Positions 9,686 to 17,599 of a DNA stretch of 64,000 nucleotides are shown here, piece by piece; position 1 is the stretch's first letter, and every line of letters starts with the position of its first letter. The position numbers and the translations under genes were made by a program. Below the pieces are notes generated by a model that had not been told where the DNA came from, made no database searches, and saw only the letters and a list, made by a program, of their open reading frames with translations. This DNA comes from Bradyrhizobium sp. LTSP885 (GTDB taxonomy: Bacteria > Pseudomonadota > Alphaproteobacteria > Rhizobiales > Xanthobacteraceae), in NCBI RefSeq assembly GCF_000938305.1, contig NZ_JYMT01000020.1, positions 1-64,000 of the forward strand. Direction: 5' to 3'.

Positions 9686-9715
9686 CCACACCAAGCGAGC
9701 CACCGGTCTCTCCAG

Positions 9716-9798
9716 GTCATTGCGAGGAGCGAAGCGACGAAGCAATCCATGTTCCCGCTTGCCGAAGCATGGATTGCTTCGCTTCGCTCGCAATGACG
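9716..9798. repeat. Palindromic intergenic repeat, family 2 (short form)
   Basis: Inverted repeat with arms CATTGCGAGGAGCGAAGCGA then CGAAGCAATCCAT and ATGGATTGCTTCGCTTCGCT then CGCAATG around a short loop. Other copies are at 12111-12194, 21934-22053, 35861-35944, 40660-40780 and 48465-48584. It lies between convergent genes. Confidence 0.9.
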
Positions 9799-9828
9799 GC
9801 GTGGCGAGCATGTATTGTGGGCAATACT

Positions 9829-11103
9829 TCAGTGCTTCCCCGCTCCCATGTAGCCGAACAGGAAGCCCGCCACCTTGCGCTTCTGGATTTCCTCGCTGCC
9901 CTCGGTGATGCGGTAGCGGCGGTGGTGGCGGTAGATGTGCTCGAACGGCTTGTGGCGTGAATAGCCCATGCCGCCATGCACCTGCATTGCGCGGTCGGCG
10001 GCTTCGCAGCACAGACGATTTGCCCAGAAGTTGCACATCGAGACCCGGTCCGACAGCGTGTGCTCGACCTGGGCCTGGGTTAGCTGGTCCATCTCCCAGG
10101 CGGTCTTGCGGATCAAAAGCCGCAGCATCTCGGCCTGCGTCGCCAGTTCGACCAGCGGCCACTGGATCGCCTGGTTCTCCGCCAGCGCCTTGCCGAACGG
10201 CTTTCGCTCGCGCGCATATTTCACGCTCTCGTTGATGCAGTAGACGGCGGCGCCGAGCGAGCTTGCGGCCTGGCGGATGCGGTTCTCGTGGACGAAACAT
10301 TGCGCCAGCGACAGGCCGCGGCCGACCTCGCCGAATAGCGCATCGTCAGGCACGAACACGTCGGTGAAGCTGACCCGCGGGTGATCGGTCGGCATGTTGA
10401 AGGTCCACATGTATTCCTCAACCTTCACGCCCGGCGATTTCGCCGGCACCAGAAGGCAAGTGATGCCGCGGGCGTCGCCGTCATCGCCTGAGGTGCGGGT
10501 AAACAGCGCGCAATGCGTGGCGACATGCATGCCGGTGGTCCACATCTTCTCGCCGTTGATGATCCAGCCCTTGACGTTGTCACGGGTCCCGGGCACCGCC
10601 CTCGTTTCCATGTGGGTGGCATCAGAGCCATGGTCGGGCTCCGTCAGACCAAACGTGATGCGGTATTTGCCGGTGATGGACCCGTCGATCATCGCCTTCT
10701 GTTCGTCGGTTCCATAGCGGTCGAGCATGGTGACGATGGGCAGATTGCCGACGATCGAATGCTCGTTCTGCAGATCATTGTGCAGGCCAAGACCCTTCGA
10801 GGCGAAATGCTCGCGGATCACCGCCATCCAGAGGTTGGAGCCATCCTTGCCGCCATAGCGTTTCGGGATCGCGAAACGCAGATGACCGGCGGCGTCAGCC
10901 AGATTCTTGACCTTGCGCAGCAGCGCCTCCCATTCATGGCGCGGCAGGCCGCCATTGTCGAAATCGGTGCGCGCCCATTCGCGGCGATGGTCGAAGAAGC
11001 GGATGTTGTCGTCGGCCGCTTCGAGCGGCTTGATCTCGCGTTCGATGAAGCCATCGAGTTCGGCGAGATAGGCTGTGAGGTCGGCCGGCAGATTGAAATC
11101 CAA
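9829..11103 (-). CDS. Acyl-CoA dehydrogenase
   Basis: 424-residue FAD-dependent acyl-CoA dehydrogenase that introduces the alpha,beta double bond in acyl-CoA. The FAD/substrate segment FGLTEPDHGSDATHMETRA is in the middle domain, and the C-terminal helical domain has QVHGGMGYSRHKPFEHIYRHHR. Glu401 in RITEGSEEIQ occupies the catalytic-base position of medium-chain enzymes. It is divergent from the crotonase at 11325 across a 221-bp gap. The start Met 11103 begins MDFNLPADLTAYLAELDGFI with an AG-rich GGGAGAGACTGCC stretch upstream. Substrate length is unknown. It is distinct from the ACAD10/11-like dehydrogenase at 16183, which lacks the catalytic Glu. Confidence 0.95.
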   Translation of the reverse strand: MDFNLPADLTAYLAELDGFIEREIKPLEAADDNIRFFDHRREWARTDFDNGGLPRHEWEALLRKVKNLADAAGHLRFAIPKRYGGKDGSNLWMAVIREHFASKGLGLHNDLQNEHSIVGNLPIVTMLDRYGTDEQKAMIDGSITGKYRITFGLTEPDHGSDATHMETRAVPGTRDNVKGWIINGEKMWTTGMHVATHCALFTRTSGDDGDARGITCLLVPAKSPGVKVEEYMWTFNMPTDHPRVSFTDVFVPDDALFGEVGRGLSLAQCFVHENRIRQAASSLGAAVYCINESVKYARERKPFGKALAENQAIQWPLVELATQAEMLRLLIRKTAWEMDQLTQAQVEHTLSDRVSMCNFWANRLCCEAADRAMQVHGGMGYSRHKPFEHIYRHHRRYRITEGSEEIQKRKVAGFLFGYMGAGKH

Positions 11104-11324
11104 GGCAGTCTCTCCCGGAACTATTGTTGATTTTCGATTTTGCGTTTAGGCGCTATCGCACCCGCGCCTTAGGACCGATTAAGCTGAGAAGCGTCCCTCC
11201 AAGTCAAGCAGGGGGATCGCGCTTGCGCGCGCGGTGCCTTTGCGTAATTGGATGGCACGGGGCGGCACGCACGCGCTAGGATGCCACCAATATTCTTCGC
11301 CACAGAAAATCGACGGGAGCCAAC
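11104..11324. promoter_or_regulatory. Divergent intergenic region between acyl-CoA dehydrogenase and crotonase
   Basis: 221 bp separating two divergent starts. GGGAG at 11315-11319 is the ribosome site of the crotonase. The segment near 11126-11150 is AT-rich (TTGTTGATTTTCGATTTTGC) and may hold the promoter of the minus-strand gene. No convincing operator palindrome was found. Confidence 0.45.
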
Positions 11325-12104
11325 ATGGATCTGAAATTCTCCAAGGTGACGCGCAAGGGTCCCATCACCATCGTGACGCTGTCGCGCCCCGAGGTTTACA
11401 ACGCGCTGCATATCGACGCGCATTTCGAGCTCAACAAGGTGTTCGACGACTTCTCCGCCGATCCCGAGCAGTGGGTCGCGATCGTCACCGGCGCCGGCGA
11501 CAAGGCATTCTGCGCCGGCAACGATCTGAAGTGGCAGGCGGCGGGCGGCAAGCGCGGCTGGGACAAGGGCGGCTTTGCCGGCCTCACCTCGCGCTTCGAT
11601 TGCGACAAGCCGATCATCGCCGCCGTCAACGGCGTCGCGATGGGCGGCGGATTCGAGATCGCGCTGGCCTGTGATCTGATCATCGCGTCGGAGAATGCGA
11701 CCTTCGCCCTGCCCGAACCGCGGGTCGGCCTCGCGGCGCTCGCCGGCGGCGTGCATCGCTTGCCCCGGCAGATCGGCCTGAAGCGCGCCATGGGCATGAT
11801 CCTCACCGCACGCCATGTCAGCGCCAAGGAGGGCCTCGAGCTCGGCTTCGTCAACGAAGTCGTCCCGCAGGGCGAAGCGCTCGCCGCCGCTGAGCGCTGG
11901 GCCGAGACCATCACCAAGAACTCGCCGATGTCGATCCGCGCTTCCAAGCAGGCGATCCAGCGGGGTCTCGAAGGCTCGCTGGAACAAGCGATCACCGAGC
12001 AGCGCGAATATCCGGCGGTGAAGGCAATGGCGGCCTCGCAGGATTACATCGAGGGACCCAAGGCGTTTTCGGAGAAGCGGCCGCCGAAGTGGCTGGGGAA
12101 ATAG
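11325..12104 (+). CDS. Enoyl-CoA hydratase
   Basis: 259-residue crotonase-family protein. Both catalytic glutamates of classical enoyl-CoA hydratase are present: Glu111 in GGGFEIALACD and Glu131 in ALPEPRVGLAALAGG. Oxyanion-hole segments are AFCAGNDLK and NGVAMGGGF. It is therefore the best candidate in the cluster for the hydration step that follows the divergent acyl-CoA dehydrogenase. Good ribosome site GGGAGCCAAC just before the ATG. Full family length; nothing is missing. Confidence 0.94.
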   Translation: MDLKFSKVTRKGPITIVTLSRPEVYNALHIDAHFELNKVFDDFSADPEQWVAIVTGAGDKAFCAGNDLKWQAAGGKRGWDKGGFAGLTSRFDCDKPIIAAVNGVAMGGGFEIALACDLIIASENATFALPEPRVGLAALAGGVHRLPRQIGLKRAMGMILTARHVSAKEGLELGFVNEVVPQGEALAAAERWAETITKNSPMSIRASKQAIQRGLEGSLEQAITEQREYPAVKAMAASQDYIEGPKAFSEKRPPKWLGK

Positions 12105-12110
12105 GCCCCT

Positions 12111-12194
12111 CGTCATTGCGAGAAGCGAAGCGACGAAGCAATCCATGTCTCCGCAAGTGGCGAGATGGATTGCTTCGCTTCGCTCGCAATGACG
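12111..12194. repeat. Palindromic intergenic repeat, family 2 (short form)
   Basis: Copy of the CGTCATTGCGAGAAGCGAAG / CTTCGCTCGCAATGACG inverted repeat between two convergent genes, 7 bp after the hydratase stop. Its position between stop codons would allow a hairpin on both transcripts. Confidence 0.9.
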
Positions 12195-12201
12195 ATACAT
12201 C

Positions 12202-12576
12202 TTACTTCGTTCCAAGTTCCCTCTTGTACGACGCGTAGTTCGGTTGATCGACCGCGAGCTTGTCCATCGTGGTCTGCCAGAGATGCTCCGCCAGCCCCGG
12301 CGTCTTCAAATCCACCTCGCCGCTCGCGATTTTTTCCGACAGGGTGCGGTTCAGTTCCAGCAGCGCGCCGTCGGCCTCAAACAATTGCTTCAGCCGCGCC
12401 GCTTCCGCGGCGTCGCCTTGGTCCGCCAGCGCCAGCTGCCTTGTCACCAGATCGAGCGCGTTGATGCCGACGCGGAGCTTGAAGGCGTTGTGGCCCTTGA
12501 TGACGGGCGTGATCTCGCTGCGCAGGAAATCGGCAACGGCCTTGATCAGCTCGGTGGGTGTCGGTTCGTCCTGCAT
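12202..12576 (-). CDS. Small DUF6285-like protein, possible LvaB-type partner of the adjacent kinase
   Basis: 124-residue soluble protein, mostly helical by appearance (AVADFLRSEITPVIKG, LRVGINALDLVTRQLALAD, AARLKQLFEADGALLELNRTL). No catalytic motif is recognised. It follows the APH-type kinase gene by 2 bp. The same pairing of an APH kinase with a protein of about 13 kDa is seen as LvaA-LvaB in the levulinate pathway of Pseudomonas putida, where the small protein is needed for kinase activity; equivalence here is inferred from context and size. I choose the ATG at 12576, with GAGGG eight nt upstream. The ATG at 12582 would overlap the kinase stop as ATGA but has too short a spacing. Confidence 0.82.
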   Translation of the reverse strand: MQDEPTPTELIKAVADFLRSEITPVIKGHNAFKLRVGINALDLVTRQLALADQGDAAEAARLKQLFEADGALLELNRTLSEKIASGEVDLKTPGLAEHLWQTTMDKLAVDQPNYASYKRELGTK

Positions 12577-12578
12577 GG

Positions 12579-13565
12579 TCATTTCCCTCGTGGGGCCAAC
12601 AGCCGTAACAAATCGATCTCGGTCTCCGACGACCGTCGCCCGATCATCGCGCGCTCCATCGAATGGTCCGGGCCGGAACGAAAACGCTGCATCATGCCGC
12701 AGCACATCACGCCCCAGCGCAGCGTGCCCATGACTTCCCAGAACATCACCCTATCAGGATCGGCCTTGCGGCCGGCCTCCGCGTAGCCGGCGAACAGATC
12801 CTCGCGTGTGCCAAAACCGCCGACCGGCTTGTCGATTTCGCCGAAGCGCCAGGAGTTGACGCAGATCCAGCCGAGATCCTCCATCGGATCGCCGAAATGC
12901 GCGAGCTCCCAATCGAGCACGGCGCGGACGCCATCGGGCCCGATGATCAGATTGCCATGGCGAAAATCGCCATGCACCAGCGTCACCTCCGACGACGGGC
13001 CGGGATCGTGATCGCGCAGCCAGCGCAGCGCCAGCTCGAACACCGGCCGCGGCCAATTGAAGCTGCGGTACTCGCGCTCGAGATCGTCGATCTCCTTTGT
13101 CGCCGACATGCTGCGCAGTTGCGGCAACTTCGCGCGCGGCAGGCCATGGATGCCGGCGATGACGCGGCCGAGCTGGCGCGCCAGGATCGGGCGTGCGCCG
13201 GCATATTCCTCGTCGCGCAAAATCTTGCGCGCGATGGTCTCGCCCTCGATGCGCGCCATGATGAAACCGCGGCCGAGGCCGTCTTCCGGCCTCAAGACAT
13301 GCATCACCTTCGGCGATGGCAGGCCGGCATCATGGGCAAGTTGCATCAGCACAGCTTCCGCATCGAGGCCGGCGGCACGTCCCGGCGCCGCGCCATAGCC
13401 CGGCGGCGCGCGGCGCAGGATCGCGCCAACAGGGCCGTCAGGATGCACGATGTCGAACGTCCAGGTCTCCTGGCTGGCGCCGCCGGACAATTTTGCCGCA
13501 CCAGTGACGCCGGTCGCGCCGGGATGGAAGGTGGCGACGCAGCGCCCGAGTTCGGTCTCGATCAT
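12579..13565 (-). CDS. APH/ChoK-fold phosphotransferase, LvaA / ACAD10-11 kinase-domain-like
   Basis: 328-residue aminoglycoside-phosphotransferase-fold kinase. The catalytic loop VHGDFRHGNLI gives Asp200 and Asn205, and the metal-binding VLDWELAHFGDP gives Asp218. The N-terminal GGASQETWTFD is typical of the acyl-CoA-associated subgroup, not of antibiotic-resistance kinases. In animal ACAD10/11 such a domain is fused to an acyl-CoA dehydrogenase, and in P. putida LvaA phosphorylates the 4-hydroxyl of 4-hydroxyacyl-CoA. The start overlaps the PaaG-like gene stop by 4 nt (ATGA), so translation is probably coupled. Inferred role: phosphorylating a hydroxyacyl-CoA for later elimination by the dehydrogenase at 16183. 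Confidence 0.9.
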   Translation of the reverse strand: MIETELGRCVATFHPGATGVTGAAKLSGGASQETWTFDIVHPDGPVGAILRRAPPGYGAAPGRAAGLDAEAVLMQLAHDAGLPSPKVMHVLRPEDGLGRGFIMARIEGETIARKILRDEEYAGARPILARQLGRVIAGIHGLPRAKLPQLRSMSATKEIDDLEREYRSFNWPRPVFELALRWLRDHDPGPSSEVTLVHGDFRHGNLIIGPDGVRAVLDWELAHFGDPMEDLGWICVNSWRFGEIDKPVGGFGTREDLFAGYAEAGRKADPDRVMFWEVMGTLRWGVMCCGMMQRFRSGPDHSMERAMIGRRSSETEIDLLRLLAPRGK

Positions 13566-14356
13566 TTGCCTTTGAACTTCGCCGGTCGCTTTTCCAGGAA
13601 TGCGGTGACACCTTCCTTGAAATCCTCGGCGCCGCCGGCGATCCTCTGCGACTCGAATTCGAGATTGAGCTGATCTTCGAACGAATTCTCCGGGCTGTCC
13701 CAGTACAGTTTTCGGATCAGCGAGAGCGCGACCGTCGGACCGTTGGCGAGCTCATGCGCGAGCTTCATCGTCTCCTCCATCAGCACGCCGTCGTCATAGA
13801 CGCGGTTGATGAGGCCCCATTCCAGGGCTTTCTCGGCAGGCAGCCGCTCGCCGAGAAGTGACAGCTCGACCGAGCGCGCCTTGCCGATCAGCCGCGGCAG
13901 CAGCCAGGTCGAGCCGCAATCCGGCACCAGGCCGATACGGCGGAACGCCTGCAGGAAGTAGGACGAGCGCGCGCACAGGATCAGGTCGCCCATCAGTGCG
14001 AAGCTCATCCCGGCGCCGGCGGCCGGGCCGTTCACGGCCGTGACGATCGGGCAGTGCAGCTTGCGCAGCCGGCGCAGGAACGGATGGAAGCCGGTCTCGA
14101 GCGACGCGCCGGCGTTGCTCTTGCCGGGTTTCTGCTGGGCGTTGCGGCCCTGCAAATTGGCACCGGTGCAGAACGCGCGGCCCGCACCCGTGATCACCAG
14201 GCAGCGCACCTCCTCGCGCTTGTCGTCGATCGCATCGAGCGCCTCGGCGAGGCCGCCCAGCATGTCCATCGAGACCGCGTTCATGACCTCCTGGTGGTCG
14301 AGCTTGAGGATCGCGACCGATCCGTCGAAGTCGAGCGTGACGTGTTTGAACTGCAT
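13562..14356 (-). CDS. PaaG-like enoyl-CoA isomerase (crotonase family)
   Basis: 264-residue crotonase-family protein. Neither hydratase Glu is present: the positions read GAGMSFA and FLQAFRR. Asp146 in GLVPDCGSTWLLPRL is kept. This PDCGxTWLLPR block is the hallmark of PaaG, which isomerises epoxyphenylacetyl-CoA and cis-3/trans-2 enoyl-CoAs. No other phenylacetate gene is in the window, so a general enoyl-CoA isomerase is as likely as a true PaaG. The start at 14356 has GGAGG at 14362-14366 with good spacing. It is first of a tightly coupled three-gene unit with the kinase and the small DUF6285-like protein. Confidence 0.9.
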   Translation of the reverse strand: MQFKHVTLDFDGSVAILKLDHQEVMNAVSMDMLGGLAEALDAIDDKREEVRCLVITGAGRAFCTGANLQGRNAQQKPGKSNAGASLETGFHPFLRRLRKLHCPIVTAVNGPAAGAGMSFALMGDLILCARSSYFLQAFRRIGLVPDCGSTWLLPRLIGKARSVELSLLGERLPAEKALEWGLINRVYDDGVLMEETMKLAHELANGPTVALSLIRKLYWDSPENSFEDQLNLEFESQRIAGGAEDFKEGVTAFLEKRPAKFKGK

Positions 14357-14504
14357 GGTTTCCTCCGTCAGTTGTGCCGCGTGGGTCACGCGTCGCATTG
14401 TGTTCCGACCCATATTTGATTTTTGTACCGGGCTTGTCCATGGTTGCGGCCAAGCCCATCCTCGGACGCGTGATTAACGCGCGCCAAACCAAATGGAAAC
14501 CCCA
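14357..14504. promoter_or_regulatory. Divergent intergenic region, kinase operon versus SDR
   Basis: 148 bp between the divergent starts of the PaaG-like and SDR genes, so it should carry both promoters. AT-rich stretch CCCATATTTGATTTTTGTAC lies around 14409-14428. No strong operator was identified. Confidence 0.45.
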
Positions 14505-15287
14505 ATGAGTAGCATCTTCGACCTCACCGGCCGCGTCGCAGTCATCACCGGCGGCAATGGCGGCATCGGCCTCGGCATCGCGCAGGCACTCAACGCCGCC
14601 GGCTGCAACGTCGCGATCTGGGGCCGCAACGCCGAGAAGAACGCCAACGCGGCGGCCTCTATGGCGGCCGGACCCGGCAAGGTCGTCACGCAATTCTGCG
14701 ACGTCAGCGATCCCGGTTCGGTCAAGACCGCGATGAAGACAACGCTCGACACCTTCGGCCGCGTCGACGGCTGTTTTGCCAATGCCGGGATCGGCGGCGG
14801 CGGACGGCGCGCCTTCATCGACCGCACCGAGGAGGAATGGCGAAAAATGTTCGCGACCAATCTCGACGGCGTCTTCCATGTGTTCCAGGTCGCCGCGCGC
14901 CACATGACCGAGCGCGCCGAGGCCGGCGACGGTTTCGGCCGGCTGGTCGCGACCTCGAGCCTGGCCTCGCTGTTCGGCACCGCGCGCAACGAACATTATG
15001 CCGGCACCAAAGCGGCGCTGAACGCGCTGTGCCGCGCGCTCGGCGTCGAGCTGGCGCGCCACGGCGTCACCGCGAATGCGATCCTGCCCGGCTGGATCAA
15101 AAGCGACATGACCGCAGGCATCATGGCCAACGACAAATTCGTCGCCAACGTGATGCCGCGCATCCCGGTGCGCCGCTTCGGGGAGCCGAGCGATTTCGGC
15201 GGCATCGCGGTCTACCTCATGAGCAAGGCGTCGTCGTATCATACCGCGGATTGTTTCGTGATCGACGGCGGGTATACGGCGTTTTAG
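14505..15287 (+). CDS. SDR family NAD(P)-dependent oxidoreductase
   Basis: 260-residue classical short-chain dehydrogenase. TGGNGGIG binds the cofactor, NAG follows strand 4, and the active site has Ser in ATSSLAS plus YAGTK (YxxxK). PGWIKSDMT and IDGGYTAF complete the pattern. ATG 14505 (MSSIFDLTG) is chosen over 14493 because GGAAA lies at the right distance. It is divergent from the PaaG-like/kinase operon and upstream of the ACAD10/11-like dehydrogenase, so it could serve as the LvaD-like or 3-hydroxyacyl-CoA dehydrogenase; the substrate is not readable. Confidence 0.9.
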   Translation: MSSIFDLTGRVAVITGGNGGIGLGIAQALNAAGCNVAIWGRNAEKNANAAASMAAGPGKVVTQFCDVSDPGSVKTAMKTTLDTFGRVDGCFANAGIGGGGRRAFIDRTEEEWRKMFATNLDGVFHVFQVAARHMTERAEAGDGFGRLVATSSLASLFGTARNEHYAGTKAALNALCRALGVELARHGVTANAILPGWIKSDMTAGIMANDKFVANVMPRIPVRRFGEPSDFGGIAVYLMSKASSYHTADCFVIDGGYTAF

Positions 15288-15633
15288 GCTGGCGCTCGGC
15301 CGCACCCACAGCCGTCGTCCCTGCGAAAGCAGGGACCCATAACCACAGGGTTGTGTTGTTGAGATGAGCTGTGGCCCCAGCGTGCGCAATAACTGGCATT
15401 TGTGGTTATGGGTCCCGGGTCAAGCCCGGGACGACAGCGAATATGTGGCGCGATTTGTGAGTCGTGTATCCGCTGTCTCGCGACATGATTTGCCCGAGTC
15501 TTGCTTTTCGTTCCGCCCTCTCTGGAAGTAGAAGGCGCAGGGAAAGCCGGGTGCCGATGGGCGCGCCTCCACTTCCGTCGCGGCGAAACTGCTGCTAGCG
15601 TTCGCGCCATAAGCAACAGGGGGGATTCAAGAA
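15288..15633. repeat. Intergenic repeats: family 1 palindrome plus a second repeat-like segment
   Basis: This 346-bp gap has no gene. A family 1 palindrome occupies 15314-15435 (arms GTCGTCCCTGCGAAAGCAGG... and ...GGTTATGGGTCCCGGGTCAA). Around 15510-15580 is CCGCCCTCTCTGGAAGTAGA followed by AGGCGCAGGGAAAGCCGGGT, which resembles a dispersed repeat of Bradyrhizobium genomes by recollection only. The last bases hold GGGGGGATT, the ribosome site of the VOC gene. Confidence 0.75.
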
Positions 15634-16011
15634 ATGTTTTCGCACGTGATGATCGGCACCAACGACCTCGACAAGGCCAAGGCGTTCTATGACGCGCTGC
15701 TCTCCACGGTCGACGTCCGGCCAGCGAGGGTCGACGGTCACCGCATTTTCTACATCACCAAGACCGGTGTTTTCTCGGTCTCCAAGCCGATCGACGGCGA
15801 GCCCGCGACGCACGCCAATGGCGGTACGATCGGTTTTGCCTGCCATTCGCCCGAGCAGGTCGAGGCCTGGCACGCGGCCGGCGTCGCTGCCGGCGGCAAG
15901 CCTTGCGAAAACCCGCCCGGCGTCCGCGAAGGTGCTGCCGGCAAGCTGTATCTGGCCTATCTGCGCGATCCTGACGGCAACAAGATTTGCGCGATGCACC
16001 GGATGGTGTGA
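15634..16011 (+). CDS. VOC (glyoxalase/bleomycin-resistance fold) family protein
   Basis: 125-residue single vicinal-oxygen-chelate module pair. It begins MFSHVMIGTNDLDKAKAFYDALL and ends YLRDPDGNKICAMHR, the usual strand-1 and strand-8 motifs. His4 and Glu-rich positions could bind metal, but the C-terminal Glu common in lyases is not in the usual place (NKICAMHR), so enzyme activity is uncertain. Preceded by a strong GGGGGGATT ribosome site. It lies between the SDR and the ACAD10/11-like dehydrogenase. Family certain, substrate unknown. Confidence 0.88.
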   Translation: MFSHVMIGTNDLDKAKAFYDALLSTVDVRPARVDGHRIFYITKTGVFSVSKPIDGEPATHANGGTIGFACHSPEQVEAWHAAGVAAGGKPCENPPGVREGAAGKLYLAYLRDPDGNKICAMHRMV

Positions 16012-16182
16012 GTCCGTGCGCGACGCTTTGCGTCGCAGGCGACGGCGTTCAAACATTGTTTGAAGCGCCGCCGTCATATTCCGCGATGCGGTAGAGATCA
16101 TCGCGAAAATCGGCTCGCGCTAGACGCGGCCCGCGTCTATTGTCCGCCGCAACACGCGCCTTCGCCGATGGGAGAAACAACA

Positions 16183-17457
16183 ATGAAACACGCCTATGTG
16201 CCCCGCACCACCAATTACACGCTCAGCCCGGGCGATGAGCTGAACGATCTGCGGATGTCGGAACGGGTCCGCCCGCTTTACGATCATGTGAAGCAGTTCA
16301 TCCGCGAGACCGTCGAGCCGATGTCGGTCGAGTTCTATCGCCACGGCGAAAAGAAGACCGATCGCTGGAGCTTTACGCCCGAACAGCTCGCGGTGCTGCA
16401 GAAGGCCAAGGACAAGGCCAAGGAGGTCGGCCTCTGGAACTTCTTCCTGCCCGACGCCGAAACCGGCGACGGGCTGAACAATCTCGACTACGCCTATATC
16501 GCCGCCGAGCTCGGCAAGAGCCCGCTGGCGTCGGAGTCCATGAATTGCTCGGCGCCCGACACCGGCAACATGGAGGTGCTGGAGCGCATCGGCACCAAGG
16601 AGCAGAAGGAGAAGTGGCTGAAGCCGCTGCTCAACGGCGAGATCCGTTCGGCCTATGCGATGACCGAACCGAACGTCGCCTCCTCCGACGCCAAGAACAT
16701 CTCGACCACCGCAAAGCTGGTCGGCGACGAGTGGGTGATCAACGGCGAGAAGTATTACATCTCCGGCCTCGGCGATCCCCGCTGCAAGATCATGATCGTG
16801 ATGGTGAAGACCAATCCGGACGCGGCCCCGAGCAAGCAGCAGTCGCAAATCCTGGTGCCAAAGGACACGCCCGGCGTGGAGATCCTGGGTCCGATGCACG
16901 TGTTCGGCCACGACCACGCGCCGCGCGGCCACATGCATCTGCGCTTCAACAATGTGCGCGTACCAAAGGAGAACATCCTGCTCGGCGAGGGCCGCGGCTT
17001 CGAAATCTCGCAGGTCCGCCTCGGCCCGGGCCGCATCCATCACTGCATGCGCACGATCGGCAAGGCCGAGAAGGCGCTCGACATGATGGTGCAGCGTGGC
17101 CTGACCCGCGAGGCGTTCGGCAAGAAGATCGCCCATCTCGGCGGCAACATGCAGATCATCGCGCAGGCGCGCTGCGAGATCGAATCGATGCGGCTGATGG
17201 TCTTGAAGGCGGCGAAGGCGATGGACGTGCTCGGCAACAAGGAGGCGCGTGTCTGGGTTTCGATGGTCAAGGCCATGATCCCCGAGCGCGCCTGCAAAGT
17301 GATCGACCAGGCGATCCAGATGCACGGCGCCACCGGCATCTCGCAATGGACCCCGCTCGCCGAAATGTACCAGGACGTCCGCCACCTCCGCTTCGCCGAC
17401 GGTCCGGACGAGGTGCACTGGATGGTGGTCGGCCGGCATGAACTGAGCATGGCGTAG
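16183..17457 (+). CDS. Acyl-CoA dehydrogenase of the ACAD10/11 (LvaC-like) group
   Basis: 424-residue acyl-CoA dehydrogenase fold. The FAD-binding segment is YAMTEPNVASSDAKNI, followed by WVINGEKYYISG. The C-terminal block QMHGATGISQWTPLAEMYQD and RHLRFADGPDEVHWMVVGRHE matches ACAD10/11. Asp406 (in FADGPDEVH) takes the place of the usual catalytic Glu, as in that group. In animals ACAD10/11 act on phosphorylated 4-hydroxyacyl-CoAs, and LvaC does the analogous step in P. putida. With an APH kinase and its small partner 3 kb away on the opposite strand, the same role is a reasonable inference. The start at 16183 follows GGAG at 16171-16174. The frame open further upstream (from 16060) is not conserved-looking. 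Confidence 0.93.
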   Translation: MKHAYVPRTTNYTLSPGDELNDLRMSERVRPLYDHVKQFIRETVEPMSVEFYRHGEKKTDRWSFTPEQLAVLQKAKDKAKEVGLWNFFLPDAETGDGLNNLDYAYIAAELGKSPLASESMNCSAPDTGNMEVLERIGTKEQKEKWLKPLLNGEIRSAYAMTEPNVASSDAKNISTTAKLVGDEWVINGEKYYISGLGDPRCKIMIVMVKTNPDAAPSKQQSQILVPKDTPGVEILGPMHVFGHDHAPRGHMHLRFNNVRVPKENILLGEGRGFEISQVRLGPGRIHHCMRTIGKAEKALDMMVQRGLTREAFGKKIAHLGGNMQIIAQARCEIESMRLMVLKAAKAMDVLGNKEARVWVSMVKAMIPERACKVIDQAIQMHGATGISQWTPLAEMYQDVRHLRFADGPDEVHWMVVGRHELSMA

Positions 17458-17460
17458 CTC

Positions 17461-17580
17461 TTCTCCTTCTCCCCGCTCTTTGCGGGGAGAACTTCGTAGA
17501 GTGGGCAAAGCGAAAGCGTGCCCACCTTCGCGAGCACGACACTTGATGGTGGGCACGCTTCGCTTTGCCCACCCTACGGC
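17461..17580. repeat. Intergenic hairpin plus palindromic repeat, families 3 and 4
   Basis: 17461-17492 carries TCTCCCCGCTCTTTGCGGGG followed by AGAA, a short stem-loop of family 3. 17496-17580 is an inverted repeat of GTAGAGTGGGCAAAGCGAAAGC... and ...GCTTCGCTTTGCCCACCCTA (family 4); its right arm recurs at 20584-20619. It sits between the dehydrogenase stop and the flavin reductase-like start. Confidence 0.8.
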
Positions 17581-17599
17581 AGCCGACCAGGACCTCGCC

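Noticed and set aside
7886..10300. 804-codon minus-strand open frame over the acyl-CoA ligase and dehydrogenase genes
   Set aside because: It runs across a palindromic repeat and opposite a clear ligase; the residues are arginine- and histidine-rich and not protein-like.
9716..12194. Possible CRISPR array from repeated CATTGCGAGG units
   Set aside because: Copies are far apart, palindromic and single, without regular spacers; they are intergenic repeats.
13562..14356. True paaG of a phenylacetate operon
   Set aside because: PDCGST motif fits PaaG, but no other paa genes are in the window, so I do not assign the symbol.
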